Source of the DNA: Lentzea albidocapillata subsp. violacea
Lineage (GTDB): Bacteria; Actinomycetota; Actinomycetes; Mycobacteriales; Pseudonocardiaceae
Direction: 5' to 3'
DNA: 64,000 nt
Assembly: GCF_900100275.1 (NCBI RefSeq)
Contig: NZ_FNET01000003.1
Location: forward strand, 248,001 to 312,000
Shown here: piece after piece, positions 10,001-16,929 of the stretch
How the letters are laid out: each line of letters starts with the position of its first letter
Position numbering within the stretch: position 1 is the first letter of the stretch
Position numbers and translations under genes: made by a program
Notes under the pieces: generated by a model
Seen by the model: only the letters and a program-made list of their open reading frames with translations
What the model was told of the DNA's origin: nothing
Database searches by the model: none

Positions 10001-10253
10001 GGGGCGGGTGTTGGTGCTGGCCGCCGAGGACGAGCCCGGGTGGCAGGTATCCGTCGACGGGGCTCAGGTGCCTGTGGTGCGGGCTTGGGGGCATCTGGTC
10101 GGGGTGCCGTTGCCGTCTGACGGGGCCGAGGTCCGGGTTTCCATGGCCAGTACGTTGCGCGACTTCTTGTTGCTTGGGCAGGCTGCGGCGGCGTTGTTCA
10201 CGTTGCTGACCGCGGTGCCTACCCGGCGGCGGGGCGCGCCGGTTCCGATGTGA
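7080..10253 (+). CDS. Large membrane glycosyltransferase, GT2 plus multi-TM
   Basis: 1057-residue three-part protein. Residues about 15-260 are a GT2 catalytic domain (VDTGSTDRT, LLHDDSAPEPD metal site, DVDFGWRANRAG acceptor region). Residues about 265-300 hold a membrane hairpin, and about 455-815 a block of roughly ten transmembrane helices. The C-terminal ~230 residues form a predicted extracytoplasmic domain followed by a last TM near 1030. Such proteins are thought to build envelope polysaccharide or glycosylate on the outer membrane face using lipid-linked sugars; donor and acceptor are unknown. GTG start 7080 is 39 nt after whiB2, so the two may share a transcript, and its place beside GDP-mannose genes suggests polyprenyl-mannose as a possible donor. 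Confidence 0.82.
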   Translation: MTSPHPRLRTAPVLCVLVCHDGDQWLSTALSALRRQRVRPRHVIAVDTGSTDRTAKVLAEAGDLLDGVLTAPRGTGYGTALRIAVDHAVERWGDPGKWVWLLHDDSAPEPDCLAALLTAAEVSPAAAVLGPLCLDWVDSRLVVEAGLSTDSSGHRQTGLSSAEHSASFQQSTEVLAVSSAGSLIKREVWHALGGYDEAMPLLRDDVDFGWRANRAGHLVLCVPVARMRHARAATKGSRRLDAAMARPGPSFRGVDRAHGMRTFLVNCSTTSFLVGVPRLLFLSLLRALGFLLLRRFADAHAEVGAARYLLTRGRLLQGRRARRGSAVVRGLFTSRLTRLRNAVRAGAAFLIRRRVEADAALGRLPATDSGSAWLEPSDVDSRLVGPSALPAGASRGRPRVAGLRRPPVIVPVDAALPGALRPSPRRRPSPGPRADSGMVFVEVDQSRVLRSLLLAPPVLLLLSLSVVAVIANWSRLGLDLAGGRLLPVGSVGSVWSTYLSSWHPVFGGTAAPAPAALAVLGLIPGGPSFAVALLLLGDIPLAALSAYIASRGLRVRRSVRAVVAAFYGLLPVATTAVAEGRLDVVVVHIVTPVVFAGVYAVLRASSTHAWLPMASGTAIGVAVLGAFSPLTHVVVIIGSLGGFIAVTGGARRIAALFVIVLLPMGLLLPWPAVLLQHPEMVLNGLGAAFESPPPNLIVCSVFVAAAFAAAVLRPNASMLPGLTVVVLAIGALAAVAAVGAWPGAPLVILAWGLVCVVLAGCQRGVAPGVAGQARVRRAVYVVGVVTLVSLGVAGFLDLRSGPLKSGGGLALNSSLTAELERTGRSVLILGAPARQVAGRMPAFGDDDLVPTASSPARLRRWNSSLLDGSPPAMKVALGQAASSGVTFVVLPSEEASARIRSAAGELVSEAPRALDGRPVLRMRLVADTGVLLAPDLARRARTGGEPPTELGLDGVAPVNVSLPEVAVRVSPGGEGRVLVLAAEDEPGWQVSVDGAQVPVVRAWGHLVGVPLPSDGAEVRVSMASTLRDFLLLGQAAAALFTLLTAVPTRRRGAPVPM

Positions 10254-10261
10254 GAGGGGTC

Positions 10262-10705
10262 TCAGCCCTCGTCCACCACGTCCGGGTCCAGGCCCAGGTA
10301 GTTCGCGATCTGTTCCACCAGGACGTCGTGCACCAGGTCGGACAGGTCGGCGCCGTCCTTCGCGCGGGCTTCCAGCGGGCGGCGGTAGAGAACGATCCGG
10401 GCACGGTTGTCCGAGCCTGCCGGCAGCAGGCGGGCCAGGGGGACGTTGCCGTCCTCCACCACGCCGTCCTCGCCCTCCACCTGGACGTCCGGCACGTCGT
10501 CGACGGCCACGTCGAGCTGGGTGAGTTCGGTGCGCCAGCGGGCCTCGATGGGCTCCAGCGCCTCGATGACCAGGGCGTCGAAGCGTTCGGCGCGGGAACG
10601 GGCCGCCGGGAGCGTGGCCGGGTAGAGAGGGCCGCGCAGACCTCGCCCGTGCCGATCGCGGTTGCGTCGGCGCGGCGAATCCTGCCGCTGAGAACCCCGT
10701 GCCAT
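10262..10705 (-). CDS. Zincin-like metallopeptidase family protein, degenerate active site
   Basis: 147-residue protein resembling the minimal metallopeptidase family (PF06262; neighbour of DUF3499 and whiB2 as in Rv3259). The family core VLYRRPLE ... LVHDVLVEQIANYLGLDP is recognisable near the C-terminus, but where active members have HExxH this one reads V-E-Q-I-A-N, keeping only the Glu. It is therefore probably not a peptidase. The N-terminus is strongly basic (RRRNRDRHGR). ATG 10705 is taken as start; an in-frame GTG at 10717 would add four residues. It diverges from the DUF3499 gene. Confidence 0.72.
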   Translation of the reverse strand: MARGSQRQDSPRRRNRDRHGRGLRGPLYPATLPAARSRAERFDALVIEALEPIEARWRTELTQLDVAVDDVPDVQVEGEDGVVEDGNVPLARLLPAGSDNRARIVLYRRPLEARAKDGADLSDLVHDVLVEQIANYLGLDPDVVDEG

Positions 10706-10798
10706 CACCACAACCAAGCAGCCTAGTTGCTACCCCTGACGACTAAACACAGCGTGCCTCACACACAGCCTCCCGTGGACGCGCTATCGTCCCCGATC

Positions 10799-11158
10799 GT
10801 GCGGAGCGTGAGACGGTGCTCGCGAACCGGGTGTGCTAACCCGGCTGTCGCCACGCTCACCTACGCCTATGCGGACTCCACCGCGGTCGTCGGGCCGCTT
10901 GCCACGTACTCCGAACCGCACAGCTACGACCTGTGCGAGGAGCACGCCTTGCGGCTCACTGCGCCGCGGGGGTGGGAGGTCGTGAGGCATCAGGGTGAGT
11001 TCGCGGCGCCCGAGCCGACGGTGGACGACCTGACGGCCCTGGCAGAGGCCGTGCGGGAGGCTGGGCGGGCTGATGTGAGCCCGAAGCTGCCCGACGTGCC
11101 CGCGGGGTCTCATCGGCGTGGCCACCTGCGGGTACTGCCCGATCCGCACGAGGACTGA
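10799..11158 (+). CDS. DUF3499 family protein (zinc-ribbon-like)
   Basis: 119-residue protein of the actinobacterial DUF3499 family (Rv3258c position). The N-terminal half carries RRCSRTGCANPA and YDLCEEHALRLT, two Cys-containing knuckles (C-x4-C and C-x2-H) that would bind zinc; the YADSTAVVGPLATY-EPHSYDLC core is highly characteristic. GTG 10799 gives the standard N-terminus; the open frame back to 10727 crosses the promoter region shared with the divergent gene. No membrane segments. Function unknown; constant linkage to whiB2 and the phosphomannomutase gene suggests a role in the envelope or division programme. Confidence 0.85.
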   Translation: MRSVRRCSRTGCANPAVATLTYAYADSTAVVGPLATYSEPHSYDLCEEHALRLTAPRGWEVVRHQGEFAAPEPTVDDLTALAEAVREAGRADVSPKLPDVPAGSHRRGHLRVLPDPHED

Positions 11159-11240
11159 CTGACCACACGCACCACTAATCTTCTCGCCGGTAGGCTGCCC
11201 AGGCAGTGGCCGTCAAGAGCGAGTTTCGGGAGTGTGCGGC

Positions 11241-12593
11241 GTGCGTGACCTGTCCGGCATCGTCAAGGCGTACGACATCCGCGGGGTGGTCGGCGAACAG
11301 CTGGACGCCGGCCTGGTCCGGGATTTCGGCGCCGCCTTCGCGCGCCTGGTCGGCGGACCGACCATCGTGATCGGTCACGACATGCGTGACTCCTCTCCGG
11401 GGCTGTCCCGCGCGTTCGCCGAGGGTGCTCAGGCGCAGGGCGTCAACGTGATCAGCATCGGCCTGGCCAGCACGGACATGCTGTACTTCGCGTCCGGCCA
11501 GCTCGACCTGCCCGGCGCCATGTTCACCGCGAGCCACAACCCGGCGCAGTACAACGGCATCAAGCTGTGCCGCGCGGGTGCCTCGCCGGTCGGCCAGGAC
11601 ACCGGTCTCGCGCAGATCCGCCAGGACGCCGAGAACCAGGTCCCCGACGCCGAGGGCGTCGAGCCCGGCACGTTCGAGGAGCGGAACATGCTCGTCGACT
11701 ACGCGGCGTACCTCAACGCCCTGGTCGACCTGAAGAACATCCGCCCGCTCAAGATCGTCGTGGACGCGGGCAACGGCATGGGCGGCTACACGGTGCCGCA
11801 GGTCTTCGAGGGCCTGCCCATCGAGGTGATCCCCATGTACTTCGAGCTCGACGGCAGCTTCCCGAACCACGAGGCGAACCCGCTCGACCCCAAGAACATC
11901 GTCGACCTGCAGGCCCGAACCAAGGCCGAGGGTGCCGACGCCGGTGTCGCGTTCGACGGCGACGCGGACCGCTGCTTCGTCGTGGACGAGAACGGCGACC
12001 CGGTCAGCCCGTCCGCGATCACCGCGCTGGTGGCCGTGCGCGAGCTCGCGAAGGACCCCGGCGGCACGATCATCCACAACCTGATCACCTCGCACGCGGT
12101 GCCGGAGATCGTCGCCGAGCACGGTGGCAAGCCCGTGCGCACGCGCGTCGGCCACTCGTTCATCAAGGAGGAGATGGCCAGGACCGGCGCCATCTTCGGT
12201 GGCGAGCACTCCGCGCACTACTACTTCCGCGACTTCTGGAAGGCCGACACCGGCATGCTGGCCGCGCTGCACGTGCTGGCCGCGCTGGGTGAGCAGGACG
12301 GTCCCCTGTCGACGCTGACCGCGATCTACAACCGCTACGCCGCCTCCGGTGAGATCAACTCGACGGTCAACGACCAGGCCGGTCGGATCGCCGCCATCAA
12401 GGACGCCTACGGCTCCAAGGACGGCGTCACGATCGACGAGCTGGACGGTCTCACCGTGCAGTTGGCGGACGGGTCGTGGTTCAACCTGCGCGCCTCGAAC
12501 ACCGAGCCGTTGCTGCGCCTGAACGTCGAAGCCGCCACTCCCGAGGCCGTCGCCGCGCTCAGCGACGAGGTCCTCGCGATCGTGCGGGCCTGA
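11241..12593 (+). CDS. manB: Phosphomannomutase/phosphoglucomutase
   Basis: 450-residue alpha-D-phosphohexomutase that interconverts mannose-6-P and mannose-1-P (many members also accept glucose). Four-domain architecture: the phosphoserine loop TASHNPAQYNGIK (about 97-109), the metal loop DGDADRC (about 240-246), the sugar loop GGEHSAHYYF (about 322) and the phosphate-binding RASNTEPLLR near the C-terminus. Start GTG 11241 (V-R-D-L-S-G-I-V-K-A-Y-D) is preferred because CGGGAG lies eight bases upstream; GTG 11232 is possible. First gene of a tight run with Trm112-like, SIS and manA genes. Confidence 0.92.
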   Translation: MRDLSGIVKAYDIRGVVGEQLDAGLVRDFGAAFARLVGGPTIVIGHDMRDSSPGLSRAFAEGAQAQGVNVISIGLASTDMLYFASGQLDLPGAMFTASHNPAQYNGIKLCRAGASPVGQDTGLAQIRQDAENQVPDAEGVEPGTFEERNMLVDYAAYLNALVDLKNIRPLKIVVDAGNGMGGYTVPQVFEGLPIEVIPMYFELDGSFPNHEANPLDPKNIVDLQARTKAEGADAGVAFDGDADRCFVVDENGDPVSPSAITALVAVRELAKDPGGTIIHNLITSHAVPEIVAEHGGKPVRTRVGHSFIKEEMARTGAIFGGEHSAHYYFRDFWKADTGMLAALHVLAALGEQDGPLSTLTAIYNRYAASGEINSTVNDQAGRIAAIKDAYGSKDGVTIDELDGLTVQLADGSWFNLRASNTEPLLRLNVEAATPEAVAALSDEVLAIVRA

Positions 12594-12603
12594 GGAGAAC
12601 ACC

Positions 12604-12804
12604 ATGGCCGTCAAGATCGAAGAGCAGTTGCTGGAGATCCTCGCCTGCCCGTGCCCCGAGCACGCGCCGTTGCAGGTCGGTACGCCGTCCGATCCGGAGG
12701 CGGACTTCCTCACGTGCACCGCGTGCGGTCGTTCGTTCCCCGTGCGCGACGGCATCCCGGTGCTGCTGCTGGACGAGGCGGTCGAGCCGCCGCCGGCTGG
12801 GTGA
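12604..12804 (+). CDS. Trm112-family zinc-ribbon protein
   Basis: 66-residue Trm112-like protein: EILACPCPEHAPLQ and FLTCTACGRSFPVRDGIPVLL give a C-x-C and a C-x2-C pair, expected to bind one zinc. In other organisms Trm112 activates methyltransferases; in actinobacteria it is always found inside this mannose cluster. GAGGAGAAC just before the ATG overlaps the manB stop region (10 nt gap), so translation is coupled. It may act as a partner or stabiliser of the neighbouring SIS protein, which is inference only. Confidence 0.85.
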   Translation: MAVKIEEQLLEILACPCPEHAPLQVGTPSDPEADFLTCTACGRSFPVRDGIPVLLLDEAVEPPPAG

Positions 12805-12809
12805 CGTAG

Positions 12810-13874
12810 GTGCTCGACGACACGCTGCTCGACGACCAGAGCCGCCTCGCCGACGCGGACACGGGCGGCTGGCTGCGCGCCGCCGCACGGGCGGGGGCAC
12901 AGGTCCGTTCCACCGCCGAGGCCGCGGCCGAGGCGGGGGTGGAGCGGATCTTCTCCGACCGCCCGCGCGCGGTCGTGCTCATCACCCGGCCCGGCCACTC
13001 GGTCGCCGTCGCCCACGTCGTCATGGCGTTGCTCGGCCCCGGCTGCTCGGTGCCGGTCGTGGTGTCCGACGAGGTGCCGCCGTGGGTGGGTGCTCTCGAC
13101 GTGGTGCTCGCGCACACCGAGGACCCTGGCGACCGGGTGCTCGCCGAGTCGATCGACAGGGCCGTCCGCAGGGGCGCCCGCACACTGCTGACGGCGCCGG
13201 ACTCCGGTCCGATCGCCGCGGCGGCCGCCGGTCGCGCCGTGCTGCTGCCGCCTCGCATCGACGTACCACCGGGCTTCAGCTTCCCGCGCGCGTTCGCCGC
13301 GTGGCTGCTGGTGCTGCACTCGCTCGGCCTGCTCAAGGCCGACGTCGAACTGATCGCGGACGAGCTCGACCGGGAGGCCGAGCGCAACCACCCGATGCAC
13401 GAGTCGTTCGTGAACCCGGCGAAGTCGCTCGCCTTGCGCGTCGCCGACCGCACGCCGCTGCTGTGGGGCCTCGACGAGGTCGCCACGTCGGTCGGCGTGC
13501 ACGGCGCCGGCGTGCTGGGAGCGTTCGCCGGTGTGGCCTGCGACGTCTCCGGGTACTCGCAGGCGCTGACCCGCCCGGTGCTGCACCGCCGGGCGGTGCA
13601 GGGAACGTCGGGCGCGGACCTCTTCGCCGACCCGGACGACGAGCCGGGCAGCGGACTCGTGCGCGTGTTGTTGGTGGCCGTACGCCAGGGCCCCATGGCC
13701 GATGCCGTGCGGCAGGTCGCCGAGGACGCCCTGCCGGGTGCCGACGTGCTGGAGCCGGCCGTCGAGGTGGCGGGAGGCGACGCGGTCAGCGCCGCGTTGC
13801 TCGCACTCCGCTTCGAACTGGCCGCGCTGTACCTCGGGCTCGCCGCCGGGACTCTCGGCGGCAACCCGTACTGA
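12810..13874 (+). CDS. SIS-domain protein, phosphomannose isomerase-like
   Basis: 354-residue protein resembling the bifunctional phosphoglucose/phosphomannose isomerase family (Rv3256c position). SIS-like halves are visible: RPRAVVLITRPGHSVAVAHVV (about 52-72) and FPRAFAAWLLVLHSLGLL (about 158-175) plus a C-terminal AVRQGPMADAVRQVA region. Catalytic Glu/His of the true isomerases cannot be placed confidently, so it may be a regulatory homologue. GTG start 12810 is 5 nt after the Trm112 stop. Context indicates a role in hexose-phosphate supply for GDP-mannose. Confidence 0.78.
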   Translation: MLDDTLLDDQSRLADADTGGWLRAAARAGAQVRSTAEAAAEAGVERIFSDRPRAVVLITRPGHSVAVAHVVMALLGPGCSVPVVVSDEVPPWVGALDVVLAHTEDPGDRVLAESIDRAVRRGARTLLTAPDSGPIAAAAAGRAVLLPPRIDVPPGFSFPRAFAAWLLVLHSLGLLKADVELIADELDREAERNHPMHESFVNPAKSLALRVADRTPLLWGLDEVATSVGVHGAGVLGAFAGVACDVSGYSQALTRPVLHRRAVQGTSGADLFADPDDEPGSGLVRVLLVAVRQGPMADAVRQVAEDALPGADVLEPAVEVAGGDAVSAALLALRFELAALYLGLAAGTLGGNPY

Positions 13875-13893
13875 TTTGGGAGCTGACTTAGAA

Positions 13894-15108
13894 GTGGACC
13901 TGCTGCACAACGCGGTAAGGCCGTACGCGTGGGGTTCACGCACGGCCATCGCCGAGCTGCTCGGGAAGGAGGTGCCCGCACCCCATCCCGAGGCAGAACT
14001 GTGGATGGGCGCCCACCCCGGCGACCCGTCCCGCGTTCGCGGCGCGGACGGGATCGAGCGCTCGCTGCTCGACCTGCTGACGGCGGACCCCGACGGCCAG
14101 CTCGGCCCGCGCGTGGCCGAGAGGTGGGGCAGCAGACTCCCGTTCCTGCTCAAGGTGCTCGCCGCCGACGAGGCGCTGAGCCTGCAGGCGCACCCGTCCG
14201 CCGCACAGGCGGCGGAGGGCTTCGCGGCCGAGGAACGCCGAGGCGTTCCGCTCGACGCCGCGGTCCGCAACTACAAGGACCCGGCCGCCAAGCCGGAACT
14301 GGTCTGCGCCCTGACGGAGTTCCACGCCCTGGCCGGGTTCCGCGAGCCGTCGCGGACCGTCTCGTTGCTGCGCACACTGGACGCGCCCGCGCTCTCGCCG
14401 TACACCGAGATGCTGGTCGCGCAGCCGGACTCGGACGGTCTGCGCGCGTTGTTCACGATGCTGATCACGCTGCCGCAGACGTCGCTGTCGTCGCTGCTCC
14501 CGCAGGTGCTCGACGCGTGCGTGCTGCACGTGAAGGAGCACGGCGAGTTCGACCTGGAGTGCCGCACGATCCTGGAGCTGGGCGAGTCCTACCCCGGCGA
14601 CGCGGGCGTGCTCGCGGCCCTGCTGCTGAACCGCATCGTGCTGCAGCCGGGCGAGGCCATCCACCTGCCCGCCGGCAACCTGCACGCGTACCTGCGGGGA
14701 ACGGGCATCGAAATCCTGGCGAACTCGGACAACGTCCTGCGCTGCGGCCTCACGCCGAAGCACGTCGACGTGCCCGAACTGCTGCGAGTGCTCGACTTCA
14801 CGTGCGGTGACATGGAAGTGCTGCTGGGCGAAGAGGTTCAGCCCGGCGTCCGCGTGTACCGCACGCCCGCGCCGGAGTTCGAACTGTCCAGGTTGGACCT
14901 GGCCGGCGAGACCCGGATCAACCACGAGGGCCCGCAGATCATGATCTGCACCGAAGGCGTCGTGGTACTCACCAACGTCCGTGGCGAGCAGTTGCGGCTG
15001 GCGCGTGGCGAGTCCGTGTGGCTCCCCGCGTCGGACCCGGCGGTGCTCGTGCGACCGGATGGTGTTGAATCCGCTGAACTTTTCCGCGCCACGGCCGGAA
15101 CAGACTAA
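13894..15108 (+). CDS. manA: Mannose-6-phosphate isomerase, class I
   Basis: 404-residue cupin-type isomerase that interconverts fructose-6-P and mannose-6-P. Zinc ligands fall in SLQAHPS (Gln, His), KPELVCALTEF (Glu) and LPAGNLHAYLRGTGIE (His); the substrate loop NSDNVLRCGLTPKHVD is intact. The open frame reaches back into the SIS gene; GTG 13894 gives the family N-terminus VDLLHNAVRPYAWGSR and has GGGAG upstream. Lies 19 nt after the SIS gene. With manB and manC this completes GDP-mannose synthesis in the window. Confidence 0.93.
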   Translation: MDLLHNAVRPYAWGSRTAIAELLGKEVPAPHPEAELWMGAHPGDPSRVRGADGIERSLLDLLTADPDGQLGPRVAERWGSRLPFLLKVLAADEALSLQAHPSAAQAAEGFAAEERRGVPLDAAVRNYKDPAAKPELVCALTEFHALAGFREPSRTVSLLRTLDAPALSPYTEMLVAQPDSDGLRALFTMLITLPQTSLSSLLPQVLDACVLHVKEHGEFDLECRTILELGESYPGDAGVLAALLLNRIVLQPGEAIHLPAGNLHAYLRGTGIEILANSDNVLRCGLTPKHVDVPELLRVLDFTCGDMEVLLGEEVQPGVRVYRTPAPEFELSRLDLAGETRINHEGPQIMICTEGVVVLTNVRGEQLRLARGESVWLPASDPAVLVRPDGVESAELFRATAGTD

Positions 15109-15155
15109 GGTTCACGACCGGACAAACCGGACTGGTTCTCAGCAAGGAGACAGGC

Positions 15156-16079
15156 GTGTCAGCAGGGGGCGGAACCAAGGCCATCGTCGCGGCCTTGGTC
15201 GCGAATGCCGGAATCGCGGTGGCCAAGTTCATCGGATTCCTGATCACCGGCTCGTCGTCGATGCTCGCCGAGTCGGTGCACTCGGTCGCCGACACGTCGA
15301 ACCAGGGCCTGTTGCTGCTGGGCCAGAAGACGGCTCAGCGCAGGGCGACCAAGCTGCATCCGTTCGGCTACGGCCGCGACCGGTACTTCTGGTCGTTCGT
15401 GGTGGCGCTGATGCTCTTCAGCCTCGGCTCGGTGTTCGCGCTGTACGAGGGCATCCACAAGCTGCAGCACCCGGAGGGCCTCTCCAGCCCGCTCGTCGCG
15501 GTGGGCATCCTCGTCGTCGCGATCGGCCTGGAGTGCTACAGCTTCTACACCGCGATCGTCGAGTCGAAGAAGATCAAGGGTGACGCCAGCTGGTGGGGCT
15601 TCATCCGCAACTCCCGCACGCCGGAGCTGCCGGTCGTGCTGCTGGAGGACCTAGGCGCGCTGGTCGGCCTGGTGCTGGCCCTGCTCGGTGTCAGCCTCAC
15701 GATGATCACCGGCAACCCGGTGTTCGACGCTCTCGGCACCGTCTGCATCGGTGTGCTGCTGGGCATCATCGCGATCATCCTGATCATCGAGATGAAGTCG
15801 CTGCTGATCGGTGAGGGTGCGTCCGACAAGGACCTCGACGTGATCATCGACGAGCTGGCCGCCGGCAAGGTGCAGCGGGTCATCCACATCAAGACCCAGT
15901 ACATCGGCCCGGACGAGATGCTCGTGGCGGCGAAGATCGCGCTGGAGTCCCGGTTGTCGCTGGACGAGGTGGCTCAGGCGATCAACGATGCGGAGCAGCG
16001 GGTTCGGGCCAAGGTGCCGCACGCTCGGTTGATTTATCTGGAGCCTGATTTGGACCGGTCCGCGGTCCCCACGTCCTGA
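15156..16079 (+). CDS. Cation diffusion facilitator family transporter
   Basis: 307-residue CDF antiporter with about six TM helices and a cytosolic C-terminal domain. The signature SSSMLAESVHSVADTSNQ carries the H-x3-D metal pair of TM2; the second intramembrane site is expected in TM5 (LVLLEDLGALVGLVLAL, with E-D). The HPFGYGRDRYFWSF loop follows TM2. Exports zinc or another divalent ion in exchange for protons. GTG 15156 is preceded by AAGGAGA. It may be read through from manA (47-nt gap) but has no pathway link. Confidence 0.9.
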   Translation: MSAGGGTKAIVAALVANAGIAVAKFIGFLITGSSSMLAESVHSVADTSNQGLLLLGQKTAQRRATKLHPFGYGRDRYFWSFVVALMLFSLGSVFALYEGIHKLQHPEGLSSPLVAVGILVVAIGLECYSFYTAIVESKKIKGDASWWGFIRNSRTPELPVVLLEDLGALVGLVLALLGVSLTMITGNPVFDALGTVCIGVLLGIIAIILIIEMKSLLIGEGASDKDLDVIIDELAAGKVQRVIHIKTQYIGPDEMLVAAKIALESRLSLDEVAQAINDAEQRVRAKVPHARLIYLEPDLDRSAVPTS

Positions 16080-16286
16080 TTTCGGGATTGTCGAAGCCGC
16101 TCTGGGTGATGCCTGGGGCGGTTTCGTCGTGTTCGGGGTGGGTCGGCTTGGTGCCGTGCGGGTCGGCTTGTGTTGGCGTGTCGCGTTCCAGCGGGGTGGT
16201 CGCCTGTCGTGCGGGTGGTCGCCTTGCGTGGGTGGCTGGGCGGGCAGTACCGGGCCGGTGCCGGTCATCGCCGCTGCGCGTCGATA

Positions 16287-16410
16287 GCGATTGGGGCTTG
16301 ACCTTGAGCCTCTGGCGGGATGCTTGACGGCCGGAAAGGCCGGGCTGAAAAGCGCCCGGCCGTGCCCATGAGGGGAGCATCCCGCCCACTCAAGGTAAAG
16401 CCCCAATCGC
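16287..16410. repeat. Long imperfect palindrome (REP/MITE-like element)
   Basis: Outer arms 16287-16308 and 16389-16410 are inverted copies with 21 of 22 positions matching (GCGATTGGGGCTT...). Inner arms GGCGGGATGCT (16314-16324) and AGCATCCCGCC (16376-16386) continue the stem, and the 51-nt centre has its own GGCCGG/CCGGCC pairing. No transposase is present. Candidate repetitive extragenic palindrome or MITE; a simple terminator would be much shorter. Confidence 0.75.
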
Positions 16411-16589
16411 CGGGGTTGGTTGCGTCATTACCGCTTGACCGGCAGGGAGAGGTTCACACGCCTCGGCTCCGCCATCGCCTTGGGCGGCAGGGTGGCTTGG
16501 CTTCGCCGTTGCCCTTCGCGTGCGGAGGGACGCCTCGGCTTCGCCATTGCAGTGGACGGAGGATGGCGCGGCAGTCCCGCCTCGCCTCG

Positions 16590-16715
16590 CCTTGCCCGCC
16601 CGGCCCAGCCTTGCCCGCCCGGCCCAGTCTTGCCCGCCCGGCCCAGTCTTGCCCGCCCGGCCCAGTCTTGCCCGCCCGGCCCAGTCTTGCCCGCCCGGCC
16701 CAGTCTTGCCCGCCC
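16590..16715. repeat. 19-bp tandem repeat array
   Basis: Six consecutive copies of a 19-bp unit (tcttgcccgcccggcccag; the first two begin c instead of t) at exact 19-bp spacing from 16590 to 16703, then a partial copy. No spacers, so not CRISPR. Because 19 is not a multiple of three, the frame changes in each unit, arguing against coding. Copy number is probably variable between strains. Confidence 0.9.
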
Positions 16716-16929
16716 TGCCTCGCTCTGTCCCGCCTTGCTTCCGTCCCACCCCCGCGCCCGCCCAGCCTCGCGCCCATCCAGCCCTCCCTTGCCCCGGCCC
16801 GGCCCGCCAGGGCAGCTCGGTCGGGTCGAGACAGAACGCCGGACAACCTGCGGACAAGAGCTATAGGCATCTCACCTGGCGGTTACCTCTAGGGTGGTCC
16901 GAATCGGATCCATCAAGGAGGTATGCACC

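Larger units (their letters stand above)
16080..16929. other. Long repeat-rich intergenic region
   Basis: 850 bp without a supportable gene between the CDF transporter and the permease. It contains a long near-perfect palindrome (16287-16410), a 19-bp tandem array (16590-16715), two copies of a CTCGGCT-CGCCAT motif near 16463 and 16532, and, just before the permease GTG, the ribosome-binding site AAGGAGGT (16915-16922). Open frames across it encode only low-complexity P/A/R runs. Confidence 0.75.

Noticed and set aside
11175..14270. 1031-codon minus-strand ORF over manB-Trm112-SIS
   Set aside because: Mirror frame of three clear plus-strand genes; low-complexity R/D/V/H content, no domain.
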